A stretch of 64,000 nucleotides of DNA from Phascolomyces articulosus (GCA_025677815.1 JAIXMP010000016.1:620001-684000); one strand, 5' to 3'; positions 23,702 to 37,284 are shown, counted from the stretch's first letter. Notes: generated from the sequence alone by a model not told the origin. Numbers and translations: made by a program.

Positions 23702-25638
23702 TTAAAGCATGAGATTATTTACATTTTCGGTCATAATAATATCCAGCACAGCTGTCATGACCCGTTTCAAAATAGTTCGATCTGTGGCATCTGTACAATG
23801 TGTGTAAATAGATTTACGAGGATTGGCAGATAACCATTCAAATCTCTTTCTGAAATAAGTGATAGCCTTGTCATAATCTTCTCCACCTAATAATAAATCA
23901 AAGAGAAAAACGTGGTTATTATTATTTAAACAATGAACACATCCAATACATCCTAAATGATCCTCTCCCTTACAGTAATGAAATAAAAAGAAAAAAAATT
24001 ACCTTGATAGTCATCGAAATAATTCGAAATGGGAGAATATTTGATTTTTTTACGGAAAATATCAATCTTGTTCAAAAGTAAAATCATGGATGTCTTTTGG
24101 AACCAATGAGAATTACTAATGTTCTCGAATAACATCATTGCATCAAGCATCTATAAATAAACTCCACAATCATGATATATTAATTTGGATATACGGACAA
24201 AAAACTAACTATATATGTTTCAAATTTGCTAATCTGCCTTAACTATAAATTTGAAATCAAATAATTACCTGATTCTGTAATATGTCATGGGGTGTGGATC
24301 AGTGGGAGATAAATAGTAAGAAAAATGGTTTCGTATTTAATATTTTGCTATCTACAACTTTGTTCTATCAATTGATCTTTTTATTATTACACTTACCGAA
24401 TTCCAATCTTCAATAAGAACCTTGTCATATCCACTCATAGCAACGACAAAAATGATGGCAGTGACATCTTCGAAGCAATGAATCCTATATATAAAGCACA
24501 TTCAATTCCCGGTTAGGATTTATCAAATAATAAAAGGACTTCTTTATATGTTGTGTTACAATCATCTGTTTTGTTCTCTTCTTTCCCTCGGCTTACCATT
24601 TTCTCCGTTCACTTCTTTGTCCTCCGACATCTACAATCCTATATGTTAATGCACCCATATTCACTGTGGTTTCCACAATACCGACCGTCTTGACCCGACA
24701 TCGAACAATATCTTGTTCGGAGGGAACATAATCTGCAGTCCATAACGTGTCCAATTGCTCATAATAACTAATGTAGGTTTCATATTACATATTGATTTTG
24801 GTGATTAGTTACTCTCCTTTCATCTACCCATCATTACATTATGATGCATGATTACGATGTAATTATGTATCAAATTCCAAATTAAAAATATCACTCACTA
24901 TTGAATATTATCATGCAATGCGAATTGATTACCCAATTGACAAGCTTTTTGGATACCAGGGTCTCCCCATAACTGCTTCAATGGATCGAGATACACGTGT
25001 GGGTAAGCCTGGCCTGGATTCAGATCGGGGATCGCCGACTGAATTAAGGAGATGTGAGGCTAAATAATATATGACAAAGCGATCCAGGCTTCTGGTTAAT
25101 GACATCTCATTAATTGAGCGCGTGTGCGCGTGGCATCACACTCGCGCGAGATGGACGACGCGCGCTGTTGATGTAATATGTTATATCAAATAATTTTTGG
25201 AAAAAAAAACAGTAATGTATATTTACAATCAATGATTTATCCTCGAGTTGAATATCATATTTTTTCATAGCATCCAACAACGTCTGCATGGCTTCAATAA
25301 TATTACTGAATACAGTTGTTCGAAAAGATTCTTTTTCTTCTGGATCGAAGCCACATGTGTGAATAAGTCGCATCTGTCTTGAAACGGTCGACTTTCCCGA
25401 TTCACCAGCACCTAATATAATAAATAATGATTAATTGAATGAGTCATTGATATATATTCATGGTTAATCCAATTGTGGTTTGTAAAAGATAAACTGATAA
25501 CGATGGAGTACCAAGTAATAAGACTCTTGCTTCTGTTTTCATTTTTTTCTCATCTTCTTTAAGTAATTTATCAATTTCTTTGCTCTTGGATCCATCAGGA
25601 TCTTTACGAACAAGAAACGAACTGGCACGATTTCCCAT
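23702..25638 (-). CDS. Heterotrimeric G protein alpha subunit A
   Basis: Eight exons (25638-25512, 25411-25227, 25059-24899, 24767-24597, 24484-24397, 24274-24269, 24150-24003, 23886-23702) give 356 residues, the usual length. MGNRASS is a myristoylation consensus. P-loop GAGESGKST is at 43-51, switch I RCRVKT holds the catalytic Arg181, switch [14 protein letters not shown] holds Gln207, and NKID is at 273-276. The sixth exon is only six bases (AATCAG, Asn-Gln); without it the alignment around EDWNS-NQ-MLDAMML lacks two residues. The guanine-contact motif TCAT reads TDAT (327-330). The C-terminus NVNNLML lacks the Cys that pertussis toxin modifies. GPCR-coupled signalling at the plasma membrane is the family role. 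Confidence 0.93.
24269..24274 (-). other. Six-nucleotide microexon of G-alpha A
   Basis: The sequence TTACAG|AATCAG|GTAATT gives both splice sites around six bases. It restores the length of the switch III-adjacent loop exactly: EDWNSNQM against the EDETVNRM of the paralogue at 58135-58324. The upstream intron (24396-24275, 122 bases) is at the same codon position as an intron in the paralogue. Confidence 0.8.
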
Positions 25639-28600
25639 GATGATATGAATTGATTATTTTTTATATTTCTTCGTTTGTTGGTATTAGTCGTAGTCGTAGT
25701 AGATATGATATTATTGTTGTTGTTGTTGTTGATGTTTCTAATTCTTATGTGCCAGCAAAAGAATTATAATAAATAAATATATATAAAAAAGAATTGTAAA
25801 GGAAAGAAGAAAGAAGAAGATTTAGAATAATTCTTGTAATTTTTTTAAGAAAAAAAAATAAGAATTGCACGGTATGACGGATTATCCGGATGAGCGAAAT
25901 GTACGCCAAGAAGAAGGATAAGGTCGATTATTATTAAAATTAAAAAAACAAGAACCAATCTCTCCACTTCATTTAGATATTCCGCAGCTAATGAAGCATA
26001 TGAACATAAAAAAATATCATCATCATCGTCTGTGATTGTTTTTGTATTAGTTTCTGGAAAAAGAATATATAAACTAAACCTTTAGTAATAAAAAGAACGG
26101 CCTTTTTTCGTTCTCATAAGTGGGTGAAGGGGTGCATTTTTGGGGGGATGATTTTATGCACCTTCAAATGACCGTGCCACTCGGACTTTAAGGCTGATTC
26201 AAATTTTTTCACAAACTAGGAAATTGGACCTGCTGCTGTCATTAGGATCAACAAAACATAAAGAATCCTTGGGAGAAAAACACTGTTCTAATTACACTTA
26301 GAATGAATGGATGAATATTTATACGAAAATCGAATATATTTTGTTGGGATTTTTATTATAAAAACTTTCTCATTGACCAAGAAAAATAGATATATGACTA
26401 TCAACCATCTAGTGAAAATGGTTATATTATATTTTTTTGTACTAAATCGATTGAATATATCATCATCAGCATATATATATTTTTTTATCTTTTTTACAAC
26501 AGTAACTTATCTATATTTTAAGAATTATTCTTGTTGTACAAAAAAAAAGAAAGGCTTTTCCGAAGTTTTCTCGATTAATTCGGAGGTGAGAACCGAAACA
26601 AAAATAAATAAACAATTTTATTTATAAAATTATAAAAAGTGAGACAACAAAACGCATCATCGAGATAAGTAAAAACTAATTGACAATTCCTAATTAATAT
26701 AAATCTCGATTAGCTCTTCTTTGTTCTTCTTTTTCGGTATTTTTCGTTTATGTAGTTAGTTAAATCAAATTTTATTGATGAATGCTTACACTGCATAATA
26801 TGCAGGTTTATATAACCAAAATTCTTATTGATTATTGAAACTTTTGTATTAGAGAAAAAAAAAGTTTCTTTTTTTCTTATTTTTGTGTGGCTCAAAATTT
26901 GCCATTTTGAACCGATCCTCCGGTATATATATATATATATTCAATGGTGTCATAGTTACACAACATGGTTAAAGATTATACTATTCAACCGTCCAAAAGG
27001 GAAAAAAAAGAAGGCGTGCCTGTTTCTCGGTATAATAAGTACAACATGCAGTCAAGTACAAGTGGGTGGGAAGAAAAAGGATAGACAAAAGCACAACATA
27101 TTATTTTGATTCTTTACACATGTCTAATGTCAATATGTGGATATCGAACATAGGCACTAAATCTCATTTCATATCTATTTTCTTGACGATCATTAGCAAA
27201 ATAAGCTATGATCTACAGAAAATGATTAAATAAATAAAAATGGATGTATCAACATGGCGTAATAAAGAATAATCCTCATTTTCATATTTTTAATTTCTTT
27301 ATATAAATGATGACATTATCCTTATTCAATATCTATGCAACGAGACACACTTATGGTGATTCTATGTGCTACTTTTATTGTGTTAAACTGAAATAGTAAT
27401 AGTTTTATTATTTAGCGTATTTTTTTATTCTTCCTTCTTTTGTATTCGCTTTACATATTATGTAATATAGGATAGGGCTTATTTTACTACTATTCATCCT
27501 GTGGTATAGGATCTGCGATATAGCACACATGGTAAATATTATTATGATGATAACTAAAAAACATAAATTATTATATAAAATAATGATAGTGAAAGGATGA
27601 ATGAGTCATCATGTATTACTATACCAATTCAATTGATACTTTGTATTTTCTTATGACTTGACTTCAAATTTAAGCCATCTGTTAAGGTTAAATATCGTGA
27701 TCTAACTGATTTTAAACTTTTGAAATACAATTTTTATTTTTATTATTAGGACCCATGTTTATATTATTGTGAAAAAAATGTTGCTTTTGACAAGCTGATT
27801 CCTTTTCTTGTTGTCTTCCCGTCAATAAAGTAAAAATAGCAAATGGTGCTACTTTTTTTTAAACCTCTAGTTTAAAATGGGTAGAGGTGAGTATACCTTG
27901 CTTATTAAGGTTATTACACAAAATAAACGCGAAACTTTATAAACAAACTTTTTTTACTGTTACATATATCACTATTTTTTTTTCTTTTTCTAAATCGGTC
28001 AAAATTCCTGAATATTCACGCGCGTTCTGTAACATAGAGTAACCGTTGCTGTGGGTTTAAGCCAAGATATTATTTTTTGGGGGGAGAGAGAAAGAAAAGA
28101 GAATACCGAGGGGATTAGGAGGAATAGTGGATGATAATATTAGTAATGAAGGTGTCTGTTAATAACGGATCATATCCGTGTTATAGCCATTTATATATTC
28201 ATAATAATGAAGAAAGAAAACCATCTTGGTGTGGTATCTTAAAAATTTATTAAGAGTGTATATTAAGGCTGTGCTCTATATACAAATTGATTAATAACAG
28301 ATGAATCAGTCACAGATACGAAACAAATTGATGGTTTTTTTTCCCATCGATCAATTGTGAATACGAATAATAATTTATAATACATATGAAATGTATAATT
28401 GATCTATAATACAACGCATTTCTTGGCGACCTTGTATTCTTGTGTAGTATCTTATGTTTTATGAGAAACTTTATTATAGGATTTATAGGATAAAAGAAGA
28501 AATGATGAGTAATGATGAAGGATATAAGCACGTATATAGTGTAGTCATTTAAAATTTATTGAGTGTATACGGATATAAATGAGAAAAGGGATAGTAAAAT

Positions 28601-31600
28601 AAAATGAAGACGCCCCAAAGATGGGGTATAAGAGAAAAAGAAAGTGAAGTATTATAAAATACGTATTACCTTGGAATGGACGCGCATGTGTACTATACGT
28701 GCTTCTTTTAAACGTGTGACAAATCTAAAAGAAAAAATGCTTGGGACCGTCATGTCGTCTCTCTCTCCCGCTTTTACCGTGCATGTGTGTACGTATGGCA
28801 ACGACGGCAAGTTTTTAGTGCAACCCAAATTACCAGAACTCAATTACTATATATTTTTTTTTGTTATGACTGACAAAAAGAAGGGCCAGAAGGATCCATT
28901 CAAAATTTATCAAGAAAATTAATGGTAAAAATCAAAGTTTAAAACATGAATAAATACTTTTTCCCCGTGATTGAGAACTTATTTAGCACCAGTCAAGCTG
29001 TTTGAAAGTTTGTGATATGAGGTCGCGTGATACTAACCCAGTGTAGTGTCAATTGCTTATTAATGTATGAATATATATATAAGCTACTGTTCTTCTTCCT
29101 TCAATAAAATAAGGACATGAAGAAAGCAACCAATGTGGTGGTATTTACCACGAGTAGGTGGATTGTAGTGTAGAAAGATGATTGTCTTGTACTACAATAA
29201 TCCATTAGGATCATCACAATCAGAAATATTGATTTGTTTTGTCCAACAAGTTATGGAACCTATCAAAAAAGAAAAAGGCTAGAAACCATAGATGTTCGGC
29301 AGGTTAAAAAGCATAAGGACACACTTCTTCCGCTATTGAACATAATATTTATACAAGAGATACACAAGAAGAGAGCCTTGATCTAGACCCTTTGTGCTGA
29401 TTGCCTGTAATTATATGATATTGTAGTAAAACGCATTGATGACACCAGATGAGCAATTACACGGTGAGGCTAAAAACCAATAGCACGCCTGCCTTGTAGT
29501 GGTTACCTTTATTTGAAACATACCTTTATCAACATAATAGAGCCCATATATCGTCGTGCATATAATGCACCTACAGAAATATCATCAATTTTATCGAACT
29601 AAACAACAGTCGTTCAAAAAAAAACTGATTTATAAAATTTGATTAATTGAAATTGGCAACTGGAATTGTGAATGGTATACTTTTTGATAGAATATCAGGC
29701 ATTTTGGTTATCGTTGTTGCTGTTATTCACACACCCGCAACACGTTCACCATGCAGCTTTATCCAAGTTTTTTAACTGCGATATATTATGATAATAATTA
29801 CGGAATATCATATAGCCGTGAATAAAAAGAACAGTTGCTTAATAATCATTTTAACGTTCACTATTAGAACAAGACTTTAAAGCAAATGCAATATTAGAGA
29901 ATTAAAAAAAAAGTGCTGATTTGTATCAGCAAAGGAGAGGAAGTAAACACGGTGTTGCCCTGATATTTGGTTTGGTGGTAATTTAGTGGTGATGAAAGTG
30001 TGAACACAATATGTGTTGCTTGTAAGATAGATAATAATTTATGATATGATAATTGAGTGTAAACACCAAAATGTGTTAATCAGTTATATTTAATGATATT
30101 GAGTAACAGGGCTTTTGGTGAGCAACACGATGTTACTAATAAGATTTGCTTCTTATAATTACAATTCTTATAGCAACTAAAGTTTTTATATATCAGTTCG
30201 TGATATTTAGTGAGCACCAGTAATATTAACGTATATTACACCGATTAAAGCAACAGATATCAATACTAATGTTTTAAGCAAGTATCTGTTTATATGTGAT
30301 TATACAGCTATATTAGCGTGGATTCTTTAGGCCACAGTAAAATATATAATACGAATAATATATGATATATAATTGAATTATCGTTTGAAGTATAAAAATT
30401 GTATAACAAGTGAAGCTTGTATTAGCAGTTCTTGTTATTACAAAAGAGTAACTTGTGTAGTATGTTACTATATGATATAATCCTTGATATAATGTCTTGA
30501 ATTCAATGATAATAGTCAAAGTCAGGTATGTTACTTCCGACTGGTAATGATAATAGAATAAGGATCAGGAATGTTACGTCTGTCCTATATTGAAATGTTA
30601 AGCTTTCTTTAAGCTACAGTAAAATTAAAACAAGCCAGTTCGGTCTTGAGTGAATCAATACTCTTAAAATTTATGTATATGATAAAGAGAAGTATAATTG
30701 ATTGATTTTATTTCAGATACAAAATAGTGAGGTATTTATATGTTTTCCAATAATTAAATATTTCTACCCTAAGTAACAACATGTGAAGATACTGCGGTTG
30801 CTACGAGGTACTGCGGTAATAAATGAATGTCCAATAATAATATTATGTGTTGAATAAGTGATAATTATGTTTATAAGTATGTTGCTGCGGTGTATATGTA
30901 TCTCTTGTTAATTGGAAGATACCAAAAGGTAAGATAATCCGATGTTGTCGCAGTAACAGTATTTATATATAGAGTTGTTTCGTAGTAATAATGGTTATAA
31001 CTGCGGTTCTTTCTGGGGGGTTACAACGGGTCTGCACTAAACGGGAGTGACGTTATAAGGAAATGGCGTTTTTTATCTATATATAGAGCAATATCATCGT
31101 CATACAACAGCTTAGTTCGATTTCCTGAAGAAGCACATAAAAAAAAGATTGAAAGCTACCAAATTATCATTAACAAAATCATCTAATGATATGTTCTTAT
31201 TACTACGGATATTATTTAAAATGTAGTATTTGATGACTATTACAAGTAGCTATTTAGTATTCACCTATTTGCTATTGTTGTTTACATATTTATTACCTGC
31301 ATTACAGGCTTGCGAGGAATCTGTTGCCATGGGTACAAAAATTGGAAGGAGCCTGTTGTGTTGTTATGTTACTCGTTGTGTGTACTCGCATCTACTAAAA
31401 TAAAAACGCTATCACAACAATAATCACATTGTCATTACTTTATTAGCGATTGTTTTTACCACCCACATGATATAGAACACAAAAAAATAAACTAAAGTTA
31501 TAAAGAACATAAGATTCAGTTATGTTATCTGTTGTAATGCCTTGTATATCGAAGCTAACAGTTTATTTTTCTAGTACACAAGTGCGGTTCCTAATACAAT

Positions 31601-31641
31601 ACTTGCATATATATATATATATATATATTTTTGTCAATTTT
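25639..31641. other. Gene-poor decayed region
   Basis: About 6 kb. The first 250 bases are the promoter/leader of G-alpha A. The rest is AT-rich with many stop codons. CTGCGGT recurs several times between 30790 and 31010, GTGTTGC-type words cluster at 29945-30140, and short hairpins occur near 27865-27890 and 29160-29205. A TATA-like box near 31080 and a T/A-rich tail give parts of 30.9-31.2 kb the look of an old LTR, but no terminal direct repeats were found. No intact gene. Confidence 0.5.
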
Positions 31642-32500
31642 TCATTGTTGTTGTTGTGGACTCAAATGAAGGCACTCCATAATGGGCGGTAACAGGGTTG
31701 TCGGTAGCAAGCGATCATAAAGTGTGTCAAGAGCATATTCATTAAAATCATGATCACCGAGACTTAACGCAACTACTTAAAGATTCGTGTAATGCCCAAT
31801 GACTTGTAACATACGGAAGTTGCAATAGGTAATAGAAAGATGACAAATTAATTGACAATAACGTAGAATATTCTCTTACTATACACACCCTTCCTCGTAT
31901 CGATTAGATGGGGTGACCCAAGCTTTAATGTTGTGAGATGCTGATGCTAAAATGCTAGAGAATTAACAGATAAGGCAAAGTTGAGATCAGTGATGAAAAA
32001 ATTCATCATAAAATAAGCATTCCTCTCCATGTAGATTATATTGGTAAACGATTCGAAGATCATCAGTATGGGGATCACTTTTCAAACTCGGTACTTGATA
32101 TAACTGATATCTACATGAGTATGATACACTTTGTTTTATATATTATATTACACAAATTTAGAAACGAAACAATCATCATTTCTTCCATTCAACTGTGATA
32201 GACGCGCATTCCCCCCATAGGGATGTATTTTTTTTTTGTACCTTGGTTGTTTTTGTTGGTGAATATAGCGTAATCCTTGAACTTCAATAAATATGTAAGC
32301 ATTGCTATAAGTTAATAATAGATGGGTATTATTAGTACACCAATAGACGTTTTATATGCATTCCAACATGTGGAATCACGAGCCGGATCGCTTAAGCTGT
32401 TCCTTGATTAAACTAAACTATTACCACAACTGAACCCATTGCGTAATAAGATCTTGCCATGCTGGCGAGGAAATAGAAGCAATAATAAATATTCTGCTGA
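31642..32500 (-). pseudogene. Decayed WD40-repeat protein gene
   Basis: On the minus strand, successive pieces in different frames read like one WD40 protein. From its N-terminal side: PAWQDLITQWVQLW, DSTCWNAYKTSIGVL, THLLLTYSNAYIFIEVQGL, SDPHTDDLRIVYQYNLHGEE, then LASASHNIKAWVTPSN, whose SAS...IKAW is a WD40 blade signature. The last piece has FNEYALDTLYDRLLPTTLL and ends in a Gln run at a TGA. At least four frame changes and several stops separate the pieces, so it cannot be translated whole. It sits next to the LINE fragment at 32911. The intact parent gene is not in this window. Confidence 0.55.
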
Positions 32501-32910
32501 AAATGTTGAAAAAATGATCAGAAATAGTTCATGGGAAAATAATGTAATTAAATTCATCTTATGGCCCATCTTTAATTCAAGCTTGTAAAAAAAAGAAAAA
32601 CCATCTCAGTTTGACATGAAAAAATTAGATATATCATTGCGGCGGGATAAGAAAAAAAGACTATACTATGTATATGTAAATATTAAAGTAATTCTTGCAA
32701 GGTGAATATTTGTAGTAATAGCATTATGGGAATCTGTTTGTTATTATATAATTGTCAGTAAAGGAATATTTGAGAGAAAACAAGCAGTAGTTTGTCATAC
32801 CGATATCCGAGAATTATTCAAAATTCTGTATACTCTTCTGCCTACATGTGATAAGTTTTGGAATCTTTGTATACTCATTTTGTAGGTAGCTATTAAATTC
32901 AAATCCTTGT

Positions 32911-34602
32911 ATGAGGGTAGCAAGTGCCCTTGACCAAGTACTATGTTTACAAGAATTATGCCGCCAGTTTAAAATCAAACATCCAAGATCAACCCATGTA
33001 ATGGCATTTCTCGACATCCATTCTGCCTATGATACTGTTAGTAGAGAAGTGATATGGAATTTACTTAGTTATACAGCACCACCCCTTCTACTTTCTTTAC
33101 TAGAAAATATGTTTGATAATGTGTCCATAGAAGTAATAACTGCTAATGCCACCTCCCAACGCTTTACTCCTTTTAATGGAGTACTGCAAGGCTCAATCCT
33201 CTCCCCTTTTCTCTATTCTCTATATATTAATAGCTTACCAAGTCTACTCAGGGAAGAGAGGTCAATCCACCAAGCACATTCCTTTTCATCTAATGACGAC
33301 GATTTCCAGACACCACCTCCTTAGCAACATCACCAACAACACACAAACATTAGCACACACCAACCACCTACCAAATTAAACTCGCTGCTTTATGCGAATG
33401 ACATTGTCCTGATTGGATCGCCAACAGAAACTAAGTCACTTCTTCAGCTTTGTGAATTGCATAGTTTTAATCTCGGATACCGATGGAACTCATCGAAATG
33501 TGTAATTGTTCAAAACCCAAGAGCAGCTAACAGATTCAAATTATATGGCACACCCATCACTATCCAGCAAAATTTCAAGTATCTTGGCGTACAATCACAG
33601 TGGCAACATAGACGGCAAAGAATTAATAAAGAAAAACGCAACAGCAGCAGAAACTAGCATGCGGGTACTTTCATCAATTGGTTTCAATCCTGCTGGTCTA
33701 TCACGTTTACTTGCCACGCAGCTTTATACACCATTCATCAGACCAAAACTCGAGTATGGTCTAGCAATTCTTCTATACACCAAAACACAACTTAAACAAT
33801 TAGAACGCGCTCAAAACAATTGTATAAGAATGACATTTGGTGCACACAAGAACCCAGAAACGAAAGTCATGAGACACTTAACAAACCTCCCAAGTATGGA
33901 GAAAGAACAAATATATTACAAGCCAAGTTTCTACTACGAGCTACACTTACCCCTGATGACATTCTCCTTTCAACTTTACAGCCTCAATTGAATACACAAC
34001 CCTCCACCAGTCAGTGGATCAAACTACAGCAAAGAATATTGTGGAAACTAGTTAAAGACAATACTGAATACCCTTCAAACAGTGATATTAAAACTATTTC
34101 AAAGCAATATCGTGCTGACAACCTAACGACCACTACCGAAGCAACAACGGGTTCTAAAACTTTAAAAGCCTGCAGACCGAAACTTGGCGTAGATCCAATC
34201 TTATGGATTCCAATGACAACAAAGGAACGAAGTAGAATCATTCGTTGGCGAATAGGATGGCTCCCTGGTGGTAGAACGAAAACATGCATATCCTGCAACA
34301 CATCGACCTTAACTAAAAAGCATACTATACGGTGCTTACAGACGCATTGTCGTTTACATATCCCTCACCACAAAACAGATGATTCAATATCCTTCTTCCT
34401 CAACAAATTACCGAAATCGAAACCAACTTCCAGCTCAAAAATCCAACAGATCCAGCATAAATGGCCAACAGTATGTCGTATATTGGCAGAGCTTGATTAT
34501 CTACAGCATCCGGAATCCAATCAACAACAATATATTGATCCAGATCCGGGCCAAGCTTTAATCAAATGGATTGAACCTCCACCTTCTCCTGAAATAGACT
34601 AG
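32911..34602 (+). mobile_element. 5'-truncated non-LTR retrotransposon (LINE) reverse transcriptase, inactive
   Basis: Starts inside the reverse transcriptase domain (MRVASALDQVLCLQELC). FLDIHSAYDTVSREVIWNLL carries the first catalytic Asp region, VLQGSILSPFLYSLYIN follows, and LLYANDIVLI is the YADD box with Asn in place of the first Asp. The frame is interrupted by one TAG at 33322-33324, changes frame near 33600 and returns near 33900. After the thumb (FIRPKLEYGLAILLY) comes a C-terminal region with WRIGWLPGGRTKTCISC and a Cys/His cluster typical of LINE ORF2 tails. Absence of the endonuclease half means 5' truncation, the usual fate of a LINE insertion. The low number of breaks suggests a fairly young copy. 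The 3' end may extend to an A-rich stretch near 34905. Confidence 0.85.
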
Positions 34603-37284
34603 GTAAGATATCCCCCCCCTTTTATCGAACATAAATATTTGTATAAAAAAAAAACCAATAAACATTGACACTTCCCCCAACTTAGCTTGATTCCACTTTC
34701 CCCACAGTGACCCTTTATACTAAGCAATTTCAAATATGTAACAATCCATCTTATGTACTTCTTACTTTTACGCTAAACCTTTTCCCTGTTCCTCAAACAG
34801 GGTTCTTTCTTTTATTACTCTATGCATTTTTATGATCTGTCTCGAACAAGTACGTCAGCCTTGACACTGTGTTCAAAGGAGACATTAAATAAAACAATAA
34901 TTATTCATCGTATGAGGGCAGTATATCATGTACATTTTGGAAAGCCAACTTATTGTACATGGCTTTATCCTTTTTAGGGGTTTGACTTGATCTTATTCAA
35001 GCTGTGAGTTAACGGATGTTGTTTTGGATTCTTCAGCAGTAATTCTGTGATTGATATTAATAACTTCAAACAACGCAAATCACATAATCAGGTTTGTAAT
35101 TTTTTTATTGGCCATTGAACCTATTTAGTTTTTTTTTTTTTTTTTTTGGTTAGTAAGTGTTTATTATTGCTACAAATTTATAAAAATCTTTGCATTTTCT
35201 TACCAAATGTCATGAAACATTGGCTCTGATTCAAAGACTGATCCTAATAAAGATGCAATGTACCAATAGGCAAAAGTAGTGCTTTCAATAGTTGGATCGG
35301 GAGTCACACCACCAAGAAAACGTAAAGTACTTTTGTATTAATTTATATATTATAAAGGCGAGCTTTATTTTACAGTTCTATAACAATCCATTGACTATAT
35401 TTATATATCAACTGGCGGATAATATTCACAATTTTATTGCATTCACTATTTTCAACTTGTTTAAAGCGCTTGTCACGTGGATATCCAACTCCACTTTTTC
35501 GATAGCTTTGGAGGAAAATAATAGGTTTTCAAATGACAGATAAAGTCGATTCAACATTCTGAATCTGGAAAGAAATGCTAGTATGTTACAACATGTTGCA
35601 TGTGTCAAATTACAAGGCACATTTCGATGTTGTTGGATGAACACTGATCGAAGGCACCATAGAAAGTGATATACAATTTACATATCTTGTATCTTGAATG
35701 TCACCTTTTTTTAATACTACTGCGGGTTATAAACGTGTTTAGTTTTTCCCTTTTTCATGTACAGTCATTGGAGTTAGTTTGCTCTTGGCGGCAATCAACA
35801 GATTCAGTAGGGCAACTTCATTGAACAAGGCAATAATTATACGAATGAAACAATAAAAAAATTCTGAATGAGTATTGTGAGTGTAATATATATCAAAGGG
35901 TAAGATCCTACCAAATAACCATCGTTTTTTCATATCTGTTCATTTATGCAGAACGCATGTAATTAGATATAAGATATAAGGAATACATCGGTATACTAGT
36001 TATTTTATTTTCTATCGAATATGACTGCAGCATATATAAGAAATCAAAACATGAATAAAAGGAAGGGACCCAAGAAGTGTACAGAATAATAATACTTTGG
36101 TCCATGGATTATTTTTACTGATTCATAGTTTTTTGATGAGTAAATCTAGAATACCTCTGTTTCTTATACTTCATTGTCTTAAATTATGCATATTTCATCA
36201 TGTACATTTTTAATATCCGCCAATGGACTAATGCTGAGCCCCAACTTTATGCCATAATATGTATCAGACAAGCCAACTCGAAAATGCTCTACAGTCGAAA
36301 AAGTTATTTAGAAGTTCCGTTTACGATAGGGAGGTATTGAAGCAAAATATGAAAATGAAATACAATCAGGGCAAATAGGTTTTTTAATTCCATTCTGAAT
36401 CCCAGGAAGATTATTTAATATTATATATTCTTGCGAATGAAGCTATTATGGGTGATAATACATAAAAAAGCTGAATAGAATATGAATAGTGATCCTGTTT
36501 GGTGTTATATGCGTTTAATATCTACTACTGGAATGTAAATGTGTATATAATCTTATATTAATGACTTGATTTTGGTATTTAGATATACGGCCACTGTAAA
36601 GAATGATATTCTTTAAATTGGACCGTAAAAAAACCAAAACTAGGATAAAGACGAAAATAATACTTGGATTTACTCCTATATGCGTCACAATACAGGCATA
36701 TATGTAACACTCGGAGGAACAATCCGATATCAGTTGTCGTTTTCCTTGTAACAATTAATAATAGCTACTTCTGGAAGGGACGTTTAATAGTTACACTTCC
36801 TGATATAAATATTTTCATCTTATCCTTTTGCGATTTGAGTATGTGGAACGATTTCTATTATATGGGTCTAAAAAACATTCAAACAATAATGTCAATACGG
36901 ATACATTAACGAAAATGAAAAGTTGTAGTATGTAACCAATATATAATAATAAAAATTCAAAAGAAAGTAAGTAATAAATAAGTACGTATTTATTGAAAAA
37001 TAGGTGGTTTCTAGTAAAAATAAATAAATAAAAGATTATAAAAATAATAATAGCTTAGTACATAAATGAGAAAAAAAAAGAGATTATAAAAAAAAGTAGT
37101 AAGGGAGGAATTTGATGTTTGTCCTATTTGTTAATGCAATAGGGTTGTTGCTTTAAATATAAGAAGTGGCACTTGACATAGAGAATATGTAAACGTTGAT
37201 ATCGTATCATGTTGTAGTAGGGGTAGAAAAATGGCTTATTTTTCTTAATAGGACAAAAAATGCATATAATGATATTTTCCTATA
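34603..37284. other. Gene-poor region with coding scraps
   Basis: AT-rich, with the LINE 3' flank, an A/T-run near 35130-35150, a possible relic exon on the minus strand (35204-35329) and an isolated 46-codon frame at 36200-36340 (+). The last stretch before 37285 is the 3' flank of the sugar transporter. No intact gene seen. Confidence 0.45.
35204..35329 (-). pseudogene. Isolated coding-like exon, family not recognised
   Basis: Between an AAAAG acceptor and a GTAAGA donor is a 126-base open stretch reading TLRFLGGVTPDPTIESTTFA then YWYIASLLGSVFESEPM and FHDIW. Composition and the splice sites are exon-like, but no matching exon could be found on either side. Possibly a remnant of a LON-domain-like gene; that is only an impression. 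Confidence 0.3.

Noticed and set aside
31090..31140. Possible tRNA (TTCGATT-like T-loop)
   Set aside because: No acceptor stem or anticodon arm can be folded around it.
30900..31200. Solo LTR of a retrotransposon
   Set aside because: TATA-like box and tail were suggestive, but no terminal TG...CA pair, direct repeat or target duplication could be found.
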